Part shown: positions 1-10,113 of the stretch, one piece after another
How the letters are laid out: the number at the start of each line of letters is the position of its first letter
Position numbering within the stretch: the stretch's first letter is position 1
Assembly: GCA_027604665.1 (NCBI GenBank)
Contig: JADGIZ010000175.1
Coordinates: forward strand, 1 to 21,415
Length of the DNA stretch: 21,415 nt
Origin: Polyrhizophydium stewartii
Taxonomy: Eukaryota > Chytridiomycota > Chytridiomycetes > Rhizophydiales
Direction of reading: 5' to 3'
Notes under the pieces: generated by a model
Databases searched by the model: none
What the model was told of the DNA's origin: nothing
The model's input: only the letters and a program-made list of their open reading frames with translations
Position numbers and translations under genes: made by a program

Positions 1-1
1 G

Positions 2-415
2 AACACGATTCCTGGCCGCGTGCAGGAGCCCGCGCCGCCTGTCATCATCGACGACGAGGAGGAGTGGGAGGTCGAGGAGATCCTGGACTCGCGGTACAAC
101 AGGTGCAAGCGATGCTACGAGTACCTTGTTCGCTGGCACAACTACTCGCCATCCGATGACTCGTGGGAGCTCGCCAACTACGTCGCACATGCACAAGAGT
201 TGGTCGCGGAGTTCCATGCGCGTTCCCCCGGAAGCCGCACCCTTGTTGATGTTATGTTGTGCGCCGCGGCAGGATGCCCGCACTTGATGCGCTGTGTGGC
301 ACAGCTGCCTGACGATTTGGTTTGGCACTGTCTTGTCTTTCTCTCTATGTTGTGCTCAGTCCTCCATCTCGATTGTTCTTTTTCCCGCTACCAAGGCTCA
401 CTTCCCCGGTTTTGA
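2..415 (+). mobile_element. 3' end of a Ty3/gypsy chromovirus pol gene: C-terminal chromodomain
   Basis: The frame is open from the window edge, so the 5' part of the polyprotein lies outside. It begins with the linker N-T-I-P-G-R-V-Q-E-P that normally precedes the chromodomain at the integrase C-terminus of chromoviruses. An acidic run follows, then a chromodomain at about nt 59-208 containing EVEEILDSR, YEYLVRWHNYSPSDDSWEL and AQELVAEF. In chromoviruses this domain helps target integration to marked chromatin. Aromatic residues expected at the methyl-lysine cage are present: W before EVEEI, then W and Y in VRWHNY. After about residue 75 the reading turns into unrecognised sequence up to the TGA at 413-415, so the true end may have drifted. 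The type of element is fairly sure. Whether the copy is intact cannot be judged from here. Confidence 0.85.
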
Positions 416-958
416 TCTCTCTTCACATTCCTCTCTGCACCCTGAGTTCTCTGGTTGCTTTACTGACGTTGATATGGACATTCTCGCTTGTTTCCTTCCC
501 CTGGTCCTCACGTTGTTGGCGTTTTTTGGCTGTCTCTTTTTGGTTGCTGGTTTGAATTTGGAGGGGGATGATGTCATGGTTTTGCATCTTTCATTTCGTG
601 CTTGCGTGGGTCTGTCTTTCAGTTTTGGCATTTTCTCATATTTGCCTTGCTGGCTTCAATACATATTCAAATGGCCAACCCTGGGCATCACACCTGGATT
701 CTTTTTGAACTTCCTCGCGAAATGCTCAAAATCAATATCCTGCCATCTTTGCAACTTTGCAAAGTTTTTGCAAACTTGGCGGTTAGTTTGATCCGACTCT
801 TTTTGACCGTCAACTTAAGGCGATTTTAATTGGAATGCAAGGCTTTGCAAGTCAAGATGTAATGATTATTGGAGTATCTGAGCTTGCTTAGCAGAGCGCC
901 AAAGCCGACTCAAACACAGCAAACATTGCACTTGCAGGTGGCAGGAGCTAGGAGAGCG
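416..958. other. T-rich gene-free stretch, possible 3' LTR of the chromovirus
   Basis: I see no convincing gene here; the overlapping open frames show no family motif and the stretch is much more T-rich than its surroundings. At 559-568 there is a purine run (TGGAGGGGGA) followed directly by TG at 569. That is the usual arrangement of a polypurine tract and the start of a 3' LTR, about 150 nt past the pol stop codon. A matching CA end, a target-site duplication and a partner LTR cannot be established within the window. The IQ-motif gene ends just beyond, at 959 on the other strand, so its 3' UTR and poly(A) signal must lie in this interval too. Confidence 0.35.
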
Positions 959-3378
959 TCAGATGGATGCTTCAAGTGCAATGCAAGCATAAATATGACG
1001 CGCCTTAAAAATGGGAAGCTTGGGTGCCTTTGAAGCATGCTCACTTTGGTCCTTGATAAGAAACAGCCGTTTCTGGATCGCTCTTGTCAGCTTGCTTTTG
1101 CAAGGATCAGGTTTGAGACGCGCGCATACCTTGATGTCTTCGTTATAAGCTGCAATCGCTGTGGACGCCTCTTCAAGTGCCTTGCGATGCAGCTTGCGGC
1201 GTGCCAGCAGGTTCTCCAAGAGAACTCGCTGCTTAATTTCTCTAAGCAGATCGAGCGTTATAATCACGCCAGGTAGCCACAACAACATCAAGCGAGCGCA
1301 CTCTGGGATCTTGACAGTGATCTTGTCTGCAGCATCGTCTTTCTTCGACTTTTTCTTCTTCTTGGCCTTTTTGTCCTCGAGGTCGGCCTGGCTCGTCTTG
1401 TTGCGCTGCGACCACCACAGGCCTTCGAGCTTATCCCAGTAGAGTGACATGGCGTTGAGCTGGGCATTTCTAATTTGCAAAAACGCACGCGAGTGCCGCT
1501 GAGCCGTAATGACTGCAATCCGAAGCTTCAGCAGGTAAGCCCGATTTCGCGAGATTGGCACGATGCCTTACCGGACAGGCGGTATCGCTTGACAATTTTG
1601 AGAAGCTTGGACACGTCGTAGACTTCCTTGAAAAACGACTGGATGATGTTTGCCGACTTGCGGATGCGGTTTTGGCGCCACTTTGGGTAAAAGCGCCGAA
1701 ATGCGCTTTTGCCATAAATTAGTATCAGCCGCCCGACAGCTGCTGCACAAACGTCAGTACCCTCACCGGGAGATGATGCGAAGCGCGCTTCTCCTAAGCT
1801 TCTGGATCTTGGCCTCCTTCCAAGCTCTATATGATCGCTGCAGCACAAGCGCAGCATGGTAGCGCTGCAGATTGCCAAGTCTGCGGGCGTTTTCTTCCTG
1901 AAGCGCGAAACAACAGTCAGTCAGACTCATCGACTCAGGTCAGATATTGTCGGCGTGCCGTTTACCTGAAGCAGAGACTTGGCCATTTGCACGCGCGTGG
2001 CGACAACGACAATGATAAACCACTTTGTCTGCACTGCCTGCGCCTTTCCACCAGATTCTTTTTCTCGAACCAGATTCCGCGCCTTTCATCGCGGACTCCG
2101 ACGGTCAAAATCGGCGGCAAAACACCACGCGATAAACTGCCGCACCCACCGCGGCTTCTTCTTTGCGCCGAAGCGCCTCTTGCTTTTGGGTCTGCACACT
2201 CTCGTCGATTTCGTGCTTTTTGCTGAGCACTTCGTCTCGATGGACTTGGTTTCGTATTTTCTGGCGAGGTGTCAGCATAACCATTCAGACTGCCGGCATC
2301 CAGAATATCATTACCCGCTTGGCAATGATTTCGTGCCGGACTTCGGGAACAAGGGTTTTGGCGGTCTTCTTGTTATGTCGGACAGCACCCATCTCGTTTG
2401 AGAGCATGCGCTTCTGGCTTGCCTGGCGGTACGCAGCTGCGAAGACGGATGGTCAGCACTTTGTGTGAGCTACCGCCGGCCGCCATTCGATCCATACCAA
2501 TTTTCGATTGAAGAGCCTCCCACTCAATCGGATTTGTCTTGAGTATCTGCAGTCGTTTCGCTAGCTCTTGCATAATCGCTCGCATCGGTTTGCGGCCCGC
2601 AAGTGCTCGCTTTTCAGGGTTTTGTGCCTCAAACGCCGCGGCAGCTGCCGCGTTAGGCGACGCTGGCAGGGGCGACGCAGAGTAACCGCCCCGACGCGTT
2701 GTTTCTGGCGACTCTGCCACATCGCGCCGCTGTTTGGACGCCGAGTGGTCTTCGTCGCGCTGTATGCCCGCCGCCGAACTATCGCCCTCGGACCCCAGCT
2801 TGTGGTTAACGCTGCGCGCCAGCTCTGCTCGTGCGCATCACCTTCGGGGTCAGCCTGCGGCATCTGCGGCAGAGTTTCCAGCGCTGCACCCCACCAAGCA
2901 AGCGATATATGTCCTGCAAGTTCTTTTCAAACATGGCGCGATAGTTTGCCGACTCTGAGAAGTCGTCAATCTCCTCGTCTTGCTCCGCCCACGCGGTACG
3001 GACTGTGTGGTGGGAATGTTCTGCTGTGCCGTTGATGATGGAGAGGATGGACGAAAGGCGCTGGTTCTGGCGCCGAGTCATGGGCGATATGATGGGCGAC
3101 AGGAACGGTGAGTAGCTGCTGTTCGTACCGCCAGCGCCAAGTGCTGCTGGAGCTGTGAATGGTGGAAAGCCGACACCCGCGTTGTCACGATTGGCCACCT
3201 CTCCGGCCGCGGGTGACTGAGCGCCGAAGCCAGCGCGAGGGCCATTAACCCTTCCATGCGCCGTGTGCGAGATTGTGCTCGCTGCTGGGGAGGGGCTAAT
3301 AGGCGGGAAGCGCGGGGGAGCCGTGGCAGCTCCTTTGCGCATCGCCGAGGGTCTGTCGCGCTGGCTTTCAGCGTCCAT
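959..3378 (-). CDS. IQ-motif, coiled-coil protein of unknown function
   Basis: Nine exons on the minus strand: 3378-2895, 2824-2498, 2436-2315, 2260-2150, 2082-1966, 1897-1767, 1705-1572, 1512-1130, 1072-959. All introns are 54-70 nt with GT and AG ends and matching phases, giving about 640 residues from the ATG at 3378. The N-terminal third is low in complexity (Pro, Ala, Ser). The middle is helical and charged. The C-terminal half has IQ-like calmodulin-binding segments such as VLQRSYRAWKEAKIQ and ITAQRHSRAFLQIR, with a further helical segment at ANIIQSFFKEVYD. A lysine-rich run (AKKKKKSKK) follows near 1340-1370. I do not recognise the family; IQ repeats suggest calmodulin or light-chain binding. 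The start is uncertain: the upstream Ser/Pro-rich block (3575-5332) has the same style and may be its N-terminus, with splicing between 3590 and 3380 unresolved. Confidence 0.6.
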
Positions 3379-3574
3379 TTGGCTGAGATGCGTCGCGAAC
3401 CGGCAAACACGACTTGGCCGGTTTGCCCTCTGCAGTATTCACGGGCGCTGAACGCCAGAGGGCACAAACGCTAGCAGGAGCCATGCTAAAGGATAGAAGC
3501 TCGAGCCCAAGACATGGTGGCTGCCGGTAAATATAGTCACAGACGGAGAGCAAACTGTTTGGCGGATCTTCATA

Positions 3575-5332
3575 TCAGATGCTGCGGAATGGTTGCACAG
3601 ACGCCTGAGACGAAAAAATGTGCGCTTCGTGCGACAGAAGCGGCTGCTTCGATGAGGGTGCATGCAGGCCTTGGCCGGGATATGCGATAAATGCAGACTT
3701 CTCCATGGCCAGCCGGATGCGTGACACATCGGGGCTGCTCACTGTACTCGGCAGCGTCGAGAAGCTTGAAATCGAGCTGCTTCCATCCTCCGAAGACGCC
3801 GAGACGGAGCGCTCGGACGGCGTTCCGGGCACGTGCTGGTGCGAGCATGCACGCCGCGGCGTTGGCTTAAGAACCACCTCTGGATGCGAGAGGCGAAGGA
3901 TCTTGCTCGGCGAAAAGGCTCGCTCAGGCGCGTTGCAAGCAGAGGCAATCCGTGCGCGAGCAGCGCCGAGGTGGCGACCTCCAAAGCGCATCATGTCTGG
4001 ATCAGGCTCGCTTGCACGCTCATCGGGGAACTGATAAGCCGCGATATCGGAGCATTCGCTTCCAAGGCACTCTGCGTCGCAGCTTGCGTGCTGGAGCTTG
4101 GCAAGGAACTTGCGAGATTCGTCGACATCATCTTGAAGGTGCTTTTCGACGCGGCGCACGCACTGGACGCTCAGAAACATGACCGACGATCCAAGCGGCT
4201 CGCTGGTTTGGCACGCTGAGTTATGCGGGAGCTGTCAGTTTGGTGGTTTGTGCAAACTGAGAGTGCTTCCAACACATTGACGTACCCGAGTCGCGAATGC
4301 GCGGTCCGCTCGCACGACTAGCTGGCTCTGGCTTTTGGATGTGGAGTCGATCGAACGCAAGGCTTGCGCTGCGCACCGAAGCTGAAACGCGAACGGGGCT
4401 GGACGGGCCAACACATGGCCCGGCCAAAGTATGAGCCGCCGGCTCTTGGCAGTGTGCAACCGAGCGATGGGTGCGTGCAAGGCCATCTTTTTGAACCGCG
4501 TTGACCGCACTTGCCGGCTTGCCGCTCGGTGTTGCGGACGACACAGACGACGCGGTGATAGCCTTGACGGGGCGATGCGAAATAAGTGATATAGTCGAGC
4601 CCTCCGCGGCCGCACTTGTGACTGGTGAAGCTGCTGCTACCCCAGCGGATGTCAAGGTGGCTAGCTGGTGAGCTTGGTGCGCAGCACCGACCGCGAAAAC
4701 GACAGATGAAGGCTGCGCGAGGACTTGAACAGGCGGAACGCCCGCGATTGAAACGCCAGAGGTTCCTTGGCGAGTCATATAGGCCTGCGGCGTCGGGCGG
4801 GCGTCGATCAGAATCGGTGAGGGGCCATCGAGCACTGGCGAGCACGGAGCACGGGCTATTGTGGCGTCAGCGCATCGATCGCATCGTTAACGGCCAGTGA
4901 GACCGATTGTGGATCAGACATCAAGACTTTGCTTGGACGGGTCGGCTGCCGACCCACAAGCACACTTGGTGACTCACAAAGTTTAGCAAGCGATGAGGTC
5001 GCAGGAGCACCAAGAGCAAACGAGGGCACCGAAACGCTGCGGTTTGAGCCAAGGTGCTGGTCGACAAACACCTGTTGGTGTTGGTGCAGGTTCGAAGGCG
5101 CAGTCGTCTGCGAGGATTGCTGAGTTGGTATCTGCGACGAGCCGGCGAAATGGACCACGCTCGGCGAGACGGGCGACGAGTTGGATCGTGGCAGACAGCC
5201 AAGTGATGACTTGGGGCGGGTTGCAGTGGGGGGCTGCGCAGACGAAGCGTTGAAAGCGCCTGAATGCACGGCTCTCTGAACGAGAACAACAGGCGAGAAC
5301 GCCTCGGAAACGGGAGGCTGGTACGTCGCCAT
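3575..5332 (-). CDS. Ser/Pro/Ala-rich low-complexity protein, or N-terminal part of the IQ-motif gene
   Basis: Three exons can be joined in phase: 5332-4892, 4784-4286 and 4215 to a TGA at 3575, about 526 residues. The first intron (107 nt) has a weak donor, GTTAAC; the second (70 nt) has GTACGT and a CTGAC branch motif. The start ATG at 5332 follows a CAA-rich leader. The product is dominated by Ser, Pro, Ala, Thr and Gln, with a short helical segment near the start of exon 3 (VRRVEKHLQDDVDESRKFLA). No catalytic or binding domain is recognisable. Because the downstream block on the same strand begins about 200 nt later in similar low-complexity style, the two may be one gene of about 1,150 residues. 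Treat the TGA at 3575 as provisional: it may lie in an intron. Confidence 0.45.
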
Positions 5333-5340
5333 CAGAATGC

Positions 5341-5425
5341 TGGATGTTTTTGATGATGTTGTTGATGCTGGTCTTGTTGTTGTCGTTGTTGTAGTCCTTC
5401 CTGTTGACGTCGTTGCGGTTGGCGG
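5341..5425 (-). repeat. Imperfect CAA/CAT trinucleotide repeat in the leader of the Ser/Pro-rich gene
   Basis: Read on the minus strand, this stretch is dominated by CAA, CAT and AAC triplets (GTT/TTG on the plus strand). It lies directly upstream of the ATG at 5332. It is most simply an unstructured CAA-rich 5' UTR, a composition known to favour ribosome loading. One frame is open through it as a poly-Thr/Ser run, so a longer N-terminus is possible, but that frame has no ATG before an upstream TAA. Confidence 0.6.
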
Positions 5426-6345
5426 ACAGCTGCATTTGGAACAACGTTAGCTTGCTCTTTGTAGGCACGATAGTGTGCCGAGAGAGGGGGGGTGATTATT
5501 GAAGAGCTTGCGAGTGAAGCGCATCCATGTGGCAATTGAGTGTGTGAGCTCACCAGCGAATGAAGCCGAGGGAGCCTTGGAGCGGGCTTCTGTGCGATTT
5601 TGAAGCAGATGGGGTACAGACTTCCCAAGGATGTGCCACAGGAGCGAGGATGGCGGCCAAAGGGTTGTTGCTGGCTGATAATTCCCGGATCACGCCGCTG
5701 TTTGCGTGCAGAGTGTGCTGCGTGACCTGTTCGACGCTCGGACGGTCGCTCGTTGCGCAGCCGCGCCGAGGTGCGGGAGGGGAAGCGGACTTGTAGGTTT
5801 CAGGTAGCGCCTGTGGACCTTGATCAGAGCGGCGTGGTTTTGGGCAGCCTTTGTTCGGTGATCGGCATTGGCCGGGCGAGATCGTGTCAGCAGCCGCCAT
5901 CCCGCCGTGTCCGGCGGCCGCAAGCTGGGTCCTTTTTTTCCAGCACGGGGCGGTGGCTCAGCCGCCGCGACATGCGACGGCCCGGCAGCCCAGCAAGGAG
6001 AGGGATGGGATGGGTGAGGTATGCAGACAGCGACGAGGCAACGCTTGCAGCGCGAGACGAAGCAAGCGGAGCGGAGCGCACGAGTCTGCTCTGGCCGGCG
6101 CAGTGGGCGCGCGTGCGTGCAAGCCTACTAGACTCAGCGAGCATCCTACCTTGGGTGTCAAAGAGCGCAGGGGCGCGGGTGCAAGGGTGTTGCGCGGGCC
6201 TTGCTCGTGCGCAGAGGGGCTGTCGCGTCGCGCCGGAACGCTTGATGACGGCTTTCGTCGCGGCGGGGCACAGGCGACGTCGAGCGACGGAGGGCAGTCG
6301 GAGCCGAGCAGTCGGTCAATGTCGATTTGCGGTCAAGGCCCGACC
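5426..6345. other. GC-rich divergent intergenic region
   Basis: This interval separates the minus-strand Ser/Pro-rich gene (start 5332) from the plus-strand TMEM249-like gene (start about 6346). Long open frames occur on both strands, but their products are Arg/Ala/Gly-rich, have no domain, and overlap each other; I read them as by-products of high GC. It probably holds both promoters and 5' leaders. I see no TATA box, repeat or RNA gene that I can defend. Confidence 0.5.
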
Positions 6346-7389
6346 ATGATTTTCGCCCGAGATTGGCTTGCCTGCGGGCGACCGCCGACGCCGACACACC
6401 CGGGCCGCGCCATGACGCTAAAGGACTACCTGCGGTTCGAGCTGCGCACGCGAGTGTATGACGACCCGATATTCTCGGGCGTGCCATCGGAGCAGGTCCT
6501 GGCCGCCAAGCTGCATGCCAACCCATACTTCCCCTTCACGTATATCGGCCAAGGCGAAAGTAAGAATGCGTTGTTGGGACGCAGAGTTTGAGCGGGCACG
6601 CGAGCTGCTCGACGATATCCCGATCCAGCTGGTCGCCTCATGTCGACTTCAAAGTTGCGGAAAGGAAGGCCGACGCAGCCTGCTCTCGCACCAGCCGGAC
6701 GGCTGGAGTGTGGCATCGCGACAAACAAGCCCGCGGACTGCGATAGCGGTGTCAGGTGCTGACCCAGCGCTTTTGCCATCGCACCACACCGGCTCTCTCG
6801 TCCACACGGCACTGTCCTGGCACGCGCAGCCCTCGAGCTGGCCTTGCGTCAAGAAGGCTTTTTCTTTGCTGCCTGTGTATTCGTTCTCTCGACGAGCATC
6901 ACCGTGGCCTGGTTCGCAACAAACTACGCCGCGAACGGGTTTCTTCCTTTGGCGGCAATGGGAATCGTTGTGTCTGCAGCTGTTGGATACCGTTTCCGCC
7001 ACATACATCGATACATACTGTATCCGAACGAGTACCAGTACGAGTTTGCATCGGGCGACTACATCCACGTTCGAGGAGATTTCTCCAACATCTACGTGCG
7101 GCTCCTTCGCGAAACGGCCGAGTCTTCGCGTAAGCGCTTATCCGCCCTGTATCAAATGATGTGCCACAAAAGAAGGCTCTGACAGCATCTCCCATCCATC
7201 AAAGAGCGCTCCCGCATGTACTATCTTGTTCTGAACGGTTACGAAATGGACCGCCAGATTCTGTGTTCCCCCACGCGAAACCTCGAAGAGCTTCGCAAGC
7301 TTGGGCAGCGCATTGCGTCGAACTTGAACATCAACTACTTTGACGAAGCCAACATATCCAAGCACCATGTTATTCGGCACTTCAGGTAA
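6346..7389 (+). CDS. TMEM249: TMEM249-like two-pass membrane protein (CatSper auxiliary family)
   Basis: Three exons: 6346-6559, 6830-7129, 7205-7389, about 232 residues, close to the roughly 235 of animal TMEM249. The N-terminal motif AAKLHANPYFPFTYI matches the short N-P-F/Y-x-P-F segment of the family. Two hydrophobic helices follow at about residues 80-98 (FFFAACVFVLSTSITVAWF) and 108-125. The C-terminal domain carries YYLVLNGYEMDRQIL and ends with NLNINYFDEANISKHHVIRH, the family's most distinctive segment. In animals TMEM249 is an auxiliary subunit of the sperm flagellar calcium channel CatSper. Intron 1 is long for this locus (270 nt); its donor GTAAGA and phase 1 fit the acceptor at 6829. 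The end is uncertain: TTC AGG TAA at 7381-7389 is also a perfect donor (AG|GTAAGC) that could splice to a short last exon at 7459-7525. The start may instead be the ATG at 6412. Confidence 0.7.
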
Positions 7390-7630
7390 GCCCCGCATGG
7401 TGTGCGCGCGGGGCGATTTAGAGAGCCCCAAACACCGCCACTCGGTCGAGCTTTCAAGCCTGCCGCTGCGCATCGTACTCATGCGAATCGGCGCGTCTTT
7501 GGCGCATGTCAACGTGCAGAAGTGACAAGGCAGTATTCTCGTATCGCGAGGCTGGACAGATCGCCAACCAAGCCGGGAATTAGTCTGCGTTTATGTGTGT
7601 GCCTTGGGCTCGCTCAAAACAACGTCGGCA

Positions 7631-10113
7631 TCAGATACCAAGCTCTTGAACTTGCTTTTCTGTGGCATAGATCTTGGACTTTTGTTGCAAACCCACGACG
7701 CGTCAGTCGGATATCCGCAAAGGATCTCAGACATGGCGATTCACCTTGAGCGTCTGAAGTTGCGTGGAGATCCTGTTTGCGCGCTCGCCCGTGAGGCGCG
7801 CTGCACAGTTGTCAGTCTTTGCAAATTCCGTCGCATTCGCGTCTCTGACAGAGCCCAAACTCACCCATGTTCAAGAGCACGAGCTCCTTGTCCTCGAGCG
7901 GGCCAAACTTGAGAATGTTCTTTTCGAGAGTCCGAAGCTGCTTTCGCAGCGACATGATATCGGTTGTAAAGCCCTCAATCTCGTAGTCGCGCCGGCGTTT
8001 AAGCGAGGCATAACTATCCGTCGCCATGCCAGGATCAGCAGCATATCCCGCATTAGGCACAACCAAGAGAGGCGTGCGCACCTAGCATTTACTGATTCTA
8101 GCCGGCTCTTGAGGTACTCGATTCGCCTGTTGCTTGCTGCCTCGATCTGTTCGCGCTGAGCCTATTTGCAAGCAAGTCACAAGCATTTCGACGCCCCAAA
8201 AGTCAGTTGAGTGCGCCAGCACGAGGATCGCCGCACCTTCATCCAGAATCAAACAGTCCTCACCTGACTTGCCCGCAAATCCGCTTCGAGCTTGCTGACT
8301 TGCTGGCGCAGGTCGCTGACAACGCTCTCCTGCTTGCGGTTGACCCGCACCTCAACTATCTGGAAACAGTCGCCGTTCGGCTTCAGTAGTCTAGATCTCG
8401 ACGCAAAAAGTAGATTGAACGAGTTTGCGAAAGCACACCTTTTCAACGCTCTCGTTCCTGTCTTGTTCACGCGAAAGCTGCGCGCGGAGCGCACCGAGCT
8501 CCTTGATCATACTTGCTTTCTCTTCAATGAGTGTGCGCTCATGGGCCATCGACACTTTCTTGGTCCTGAGAAGTTCTGGGATAAGGCGATAAACGGGTCG
8601 AATTAGTGGCCTGCCCAGCGAATGCAGAGAATAAAGTGGGGCTCTTGGTCAAAGTATGCGGCACAGGCTCACCTCTCGTATTCTCGCGACACAGAACTCT
8701 GAGCTTTTTGACTTTCTCCAAAAGTTCGTCGATTTTGGCCGCATCGTGCTCGCGACGAATGCGCTCTTGCTCCATCAGGCTTCGGCGATCCTTCATGAGC
8801 CCCGAAATGGTTGCGTCGTAGGCCTTGCGCTGCAAAGTTTGCGGCGAGCAGCGTGTTAGTTCAAAGACAGCAAAGGGGTTGCGCCATTGCGCTGCGAGGG
8901 CACGATCTTTACGCCGCCCCGCTCACCTGCTCATCAAGCTGCGTCTGAAGCGATGATACGTTGAGTCGGAGCCCCTGAACTTCGTCTTCAAGGATCAAGA
9001 GGTCGCGATCCTCCATCTTCTTGCGAGAATCCTGTTGATGTTGTAAAATGCATAGGCATGGCGGCTGTCAGAACCGGGGTTGTGCTAAAATCGGGATTCT
9101 TTGATCAACCTTATCGCCCGCAAGGGCAGACGGCCCTTGCACCCGTGCGATCTTGACAAGCCGCTTGTCAAGCCTGTCGCGAAAGTAGGTGACCTCTTCA
9201 TCCGGAGCGCCACTCAGCGACAGCAGGAATCGGATTTTCTTGCGGTCCTTGAGTTCCTGAACTGCGAGCGCATCAAGAGAATATTAAGCGCTCATGACCG
9301 CATAGCGCCGTCCGCGCTGCGCTCGACCTGGACTCACTCTTGAGCTCGTCGTTCTCGGCAACAATTCGCAGCGTGTGCTTGCGCTCATCAAAGAGCGCGA
9401 CTTGAAAGTCGCTCAACGCCTGCTGCATTTCCACAACCTCTTGGGATCGCTTGTGGAGCTCCCACGACAGGCGGTGCACTTCCTCGTGGGTTGCTTGAAT
9501 CTGGTCGATGCGCTCGGTTGCACGCTGGAACTCGGCCTCGCTCGACTCTGTTGTCAACCCGTGACGTGTCCGAAAGCTTGTCAGCCGCACCCCCCTGCGT
9601 CGGCCTTGGGGGCGTTCGACGGCCGCGGCGCGTGGCCGACGCGCGCCTGGCGGGTAGCGCCGTACGCAACCCACCGAGTCGCTGCCGGTAGTACGCCAGG
9701 AGCTCCTCCGACAGCGGCAGATGCAACAGCTCGTTCTGCAAGTTGGCTGCGTTCGGCATTCTCGTCTTTGCGACCAAGTGCGATTTCCGCGCCGTCCGCC
9801 GGCCAGATGCCACGGCCCTGCGAGCGACGACCGGCGCGGAGAGTGGTCGAGCCACCGTCTCGCTGATACCTGGAAACGGGGGCGGCGTCGCTGGCTTCTT
9901 GGGCTTCGGGACCGGGTTGAGGAGACCTGCTTGACCCAAACCCGCGCTTCCCTCGGCGATGCGAATCACGCTCGAGTCGACGGCCGCCGCCGACACGGCC
10001 GCCCGCTCCGGCGCCGAGCCCACGGCCGCAGCAGCAGCGTCGGCCCCCGCGCCTGAGAAAGAAGGCGGGCTACTCGAGGCCCTTGAAGCGCCGGAACACG
10101 GCGGCGACAGCAT
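7631..10113 (-). CDS. CCDC77: CCDC77, centrosomal/basal-body coiled-coil protein
   Basis: Eleven exons: 10113-9675, 9547-9338, 9261-9110, 9031-8927, 8829-8673, 8575-8439, 8359-8264, 8155-8082, 8013-7865, 7800-7745, 7678-7631. All junctions agree in phase and the introns are 64-127 nt. The product is about 540 residues from the first ATG, or 422 from the ATG at 9759; human CCDC77 is 488. Family landmarks in order: LPLSEELLAYYRQRL; EVHRLSWELHKRSQEVVEMQ followed by QALSDFQVALFDERKHTLRI; LKDRKKIRFLLSLSGAPDEE followed by VTYF; long coiled coils; RRRDYEIEGFTTDIMSLRKQ; and the end LQTLKSKIYATEKQVQELGI. The protein is associated with the centrosome in animals; a basal-body role here is inference. The N-terminal 118 residues (Ala/Ser/Pro-rich) overlap the antisense first exon proposed for MED17, so the start at 9759 deserves weight. 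Confidence 0.88.

Noticed and set aside
2060..2170. In-frame TGA in the IQ-motif gene as a second selenocysteine codon
   Set aside because: A frame reads through ...RRSPR-TGA-KARNL..., but a phase-matched 67-nt intron (2083-2149) with GTGGGT and AAAG ends explains it, and the stop falls inside the intron. No SECIS was seen near 959.
5753..6591. Overlapping long plus-strand frames upstream of the TMEM249-like gene
   Set aside because: Composition is typical of GC-rich non-coding DNA. Only the part from about 6346 shows family motifs.
6560..6829. Extra coding exon (FERARELLDDIPIQLVAS) inside the first TMEM249 intron
   Set aside because: It looks protein-like, but including it needs a 25-nt intron before it and no donor after it agrees in phase with the transmembrane exon.
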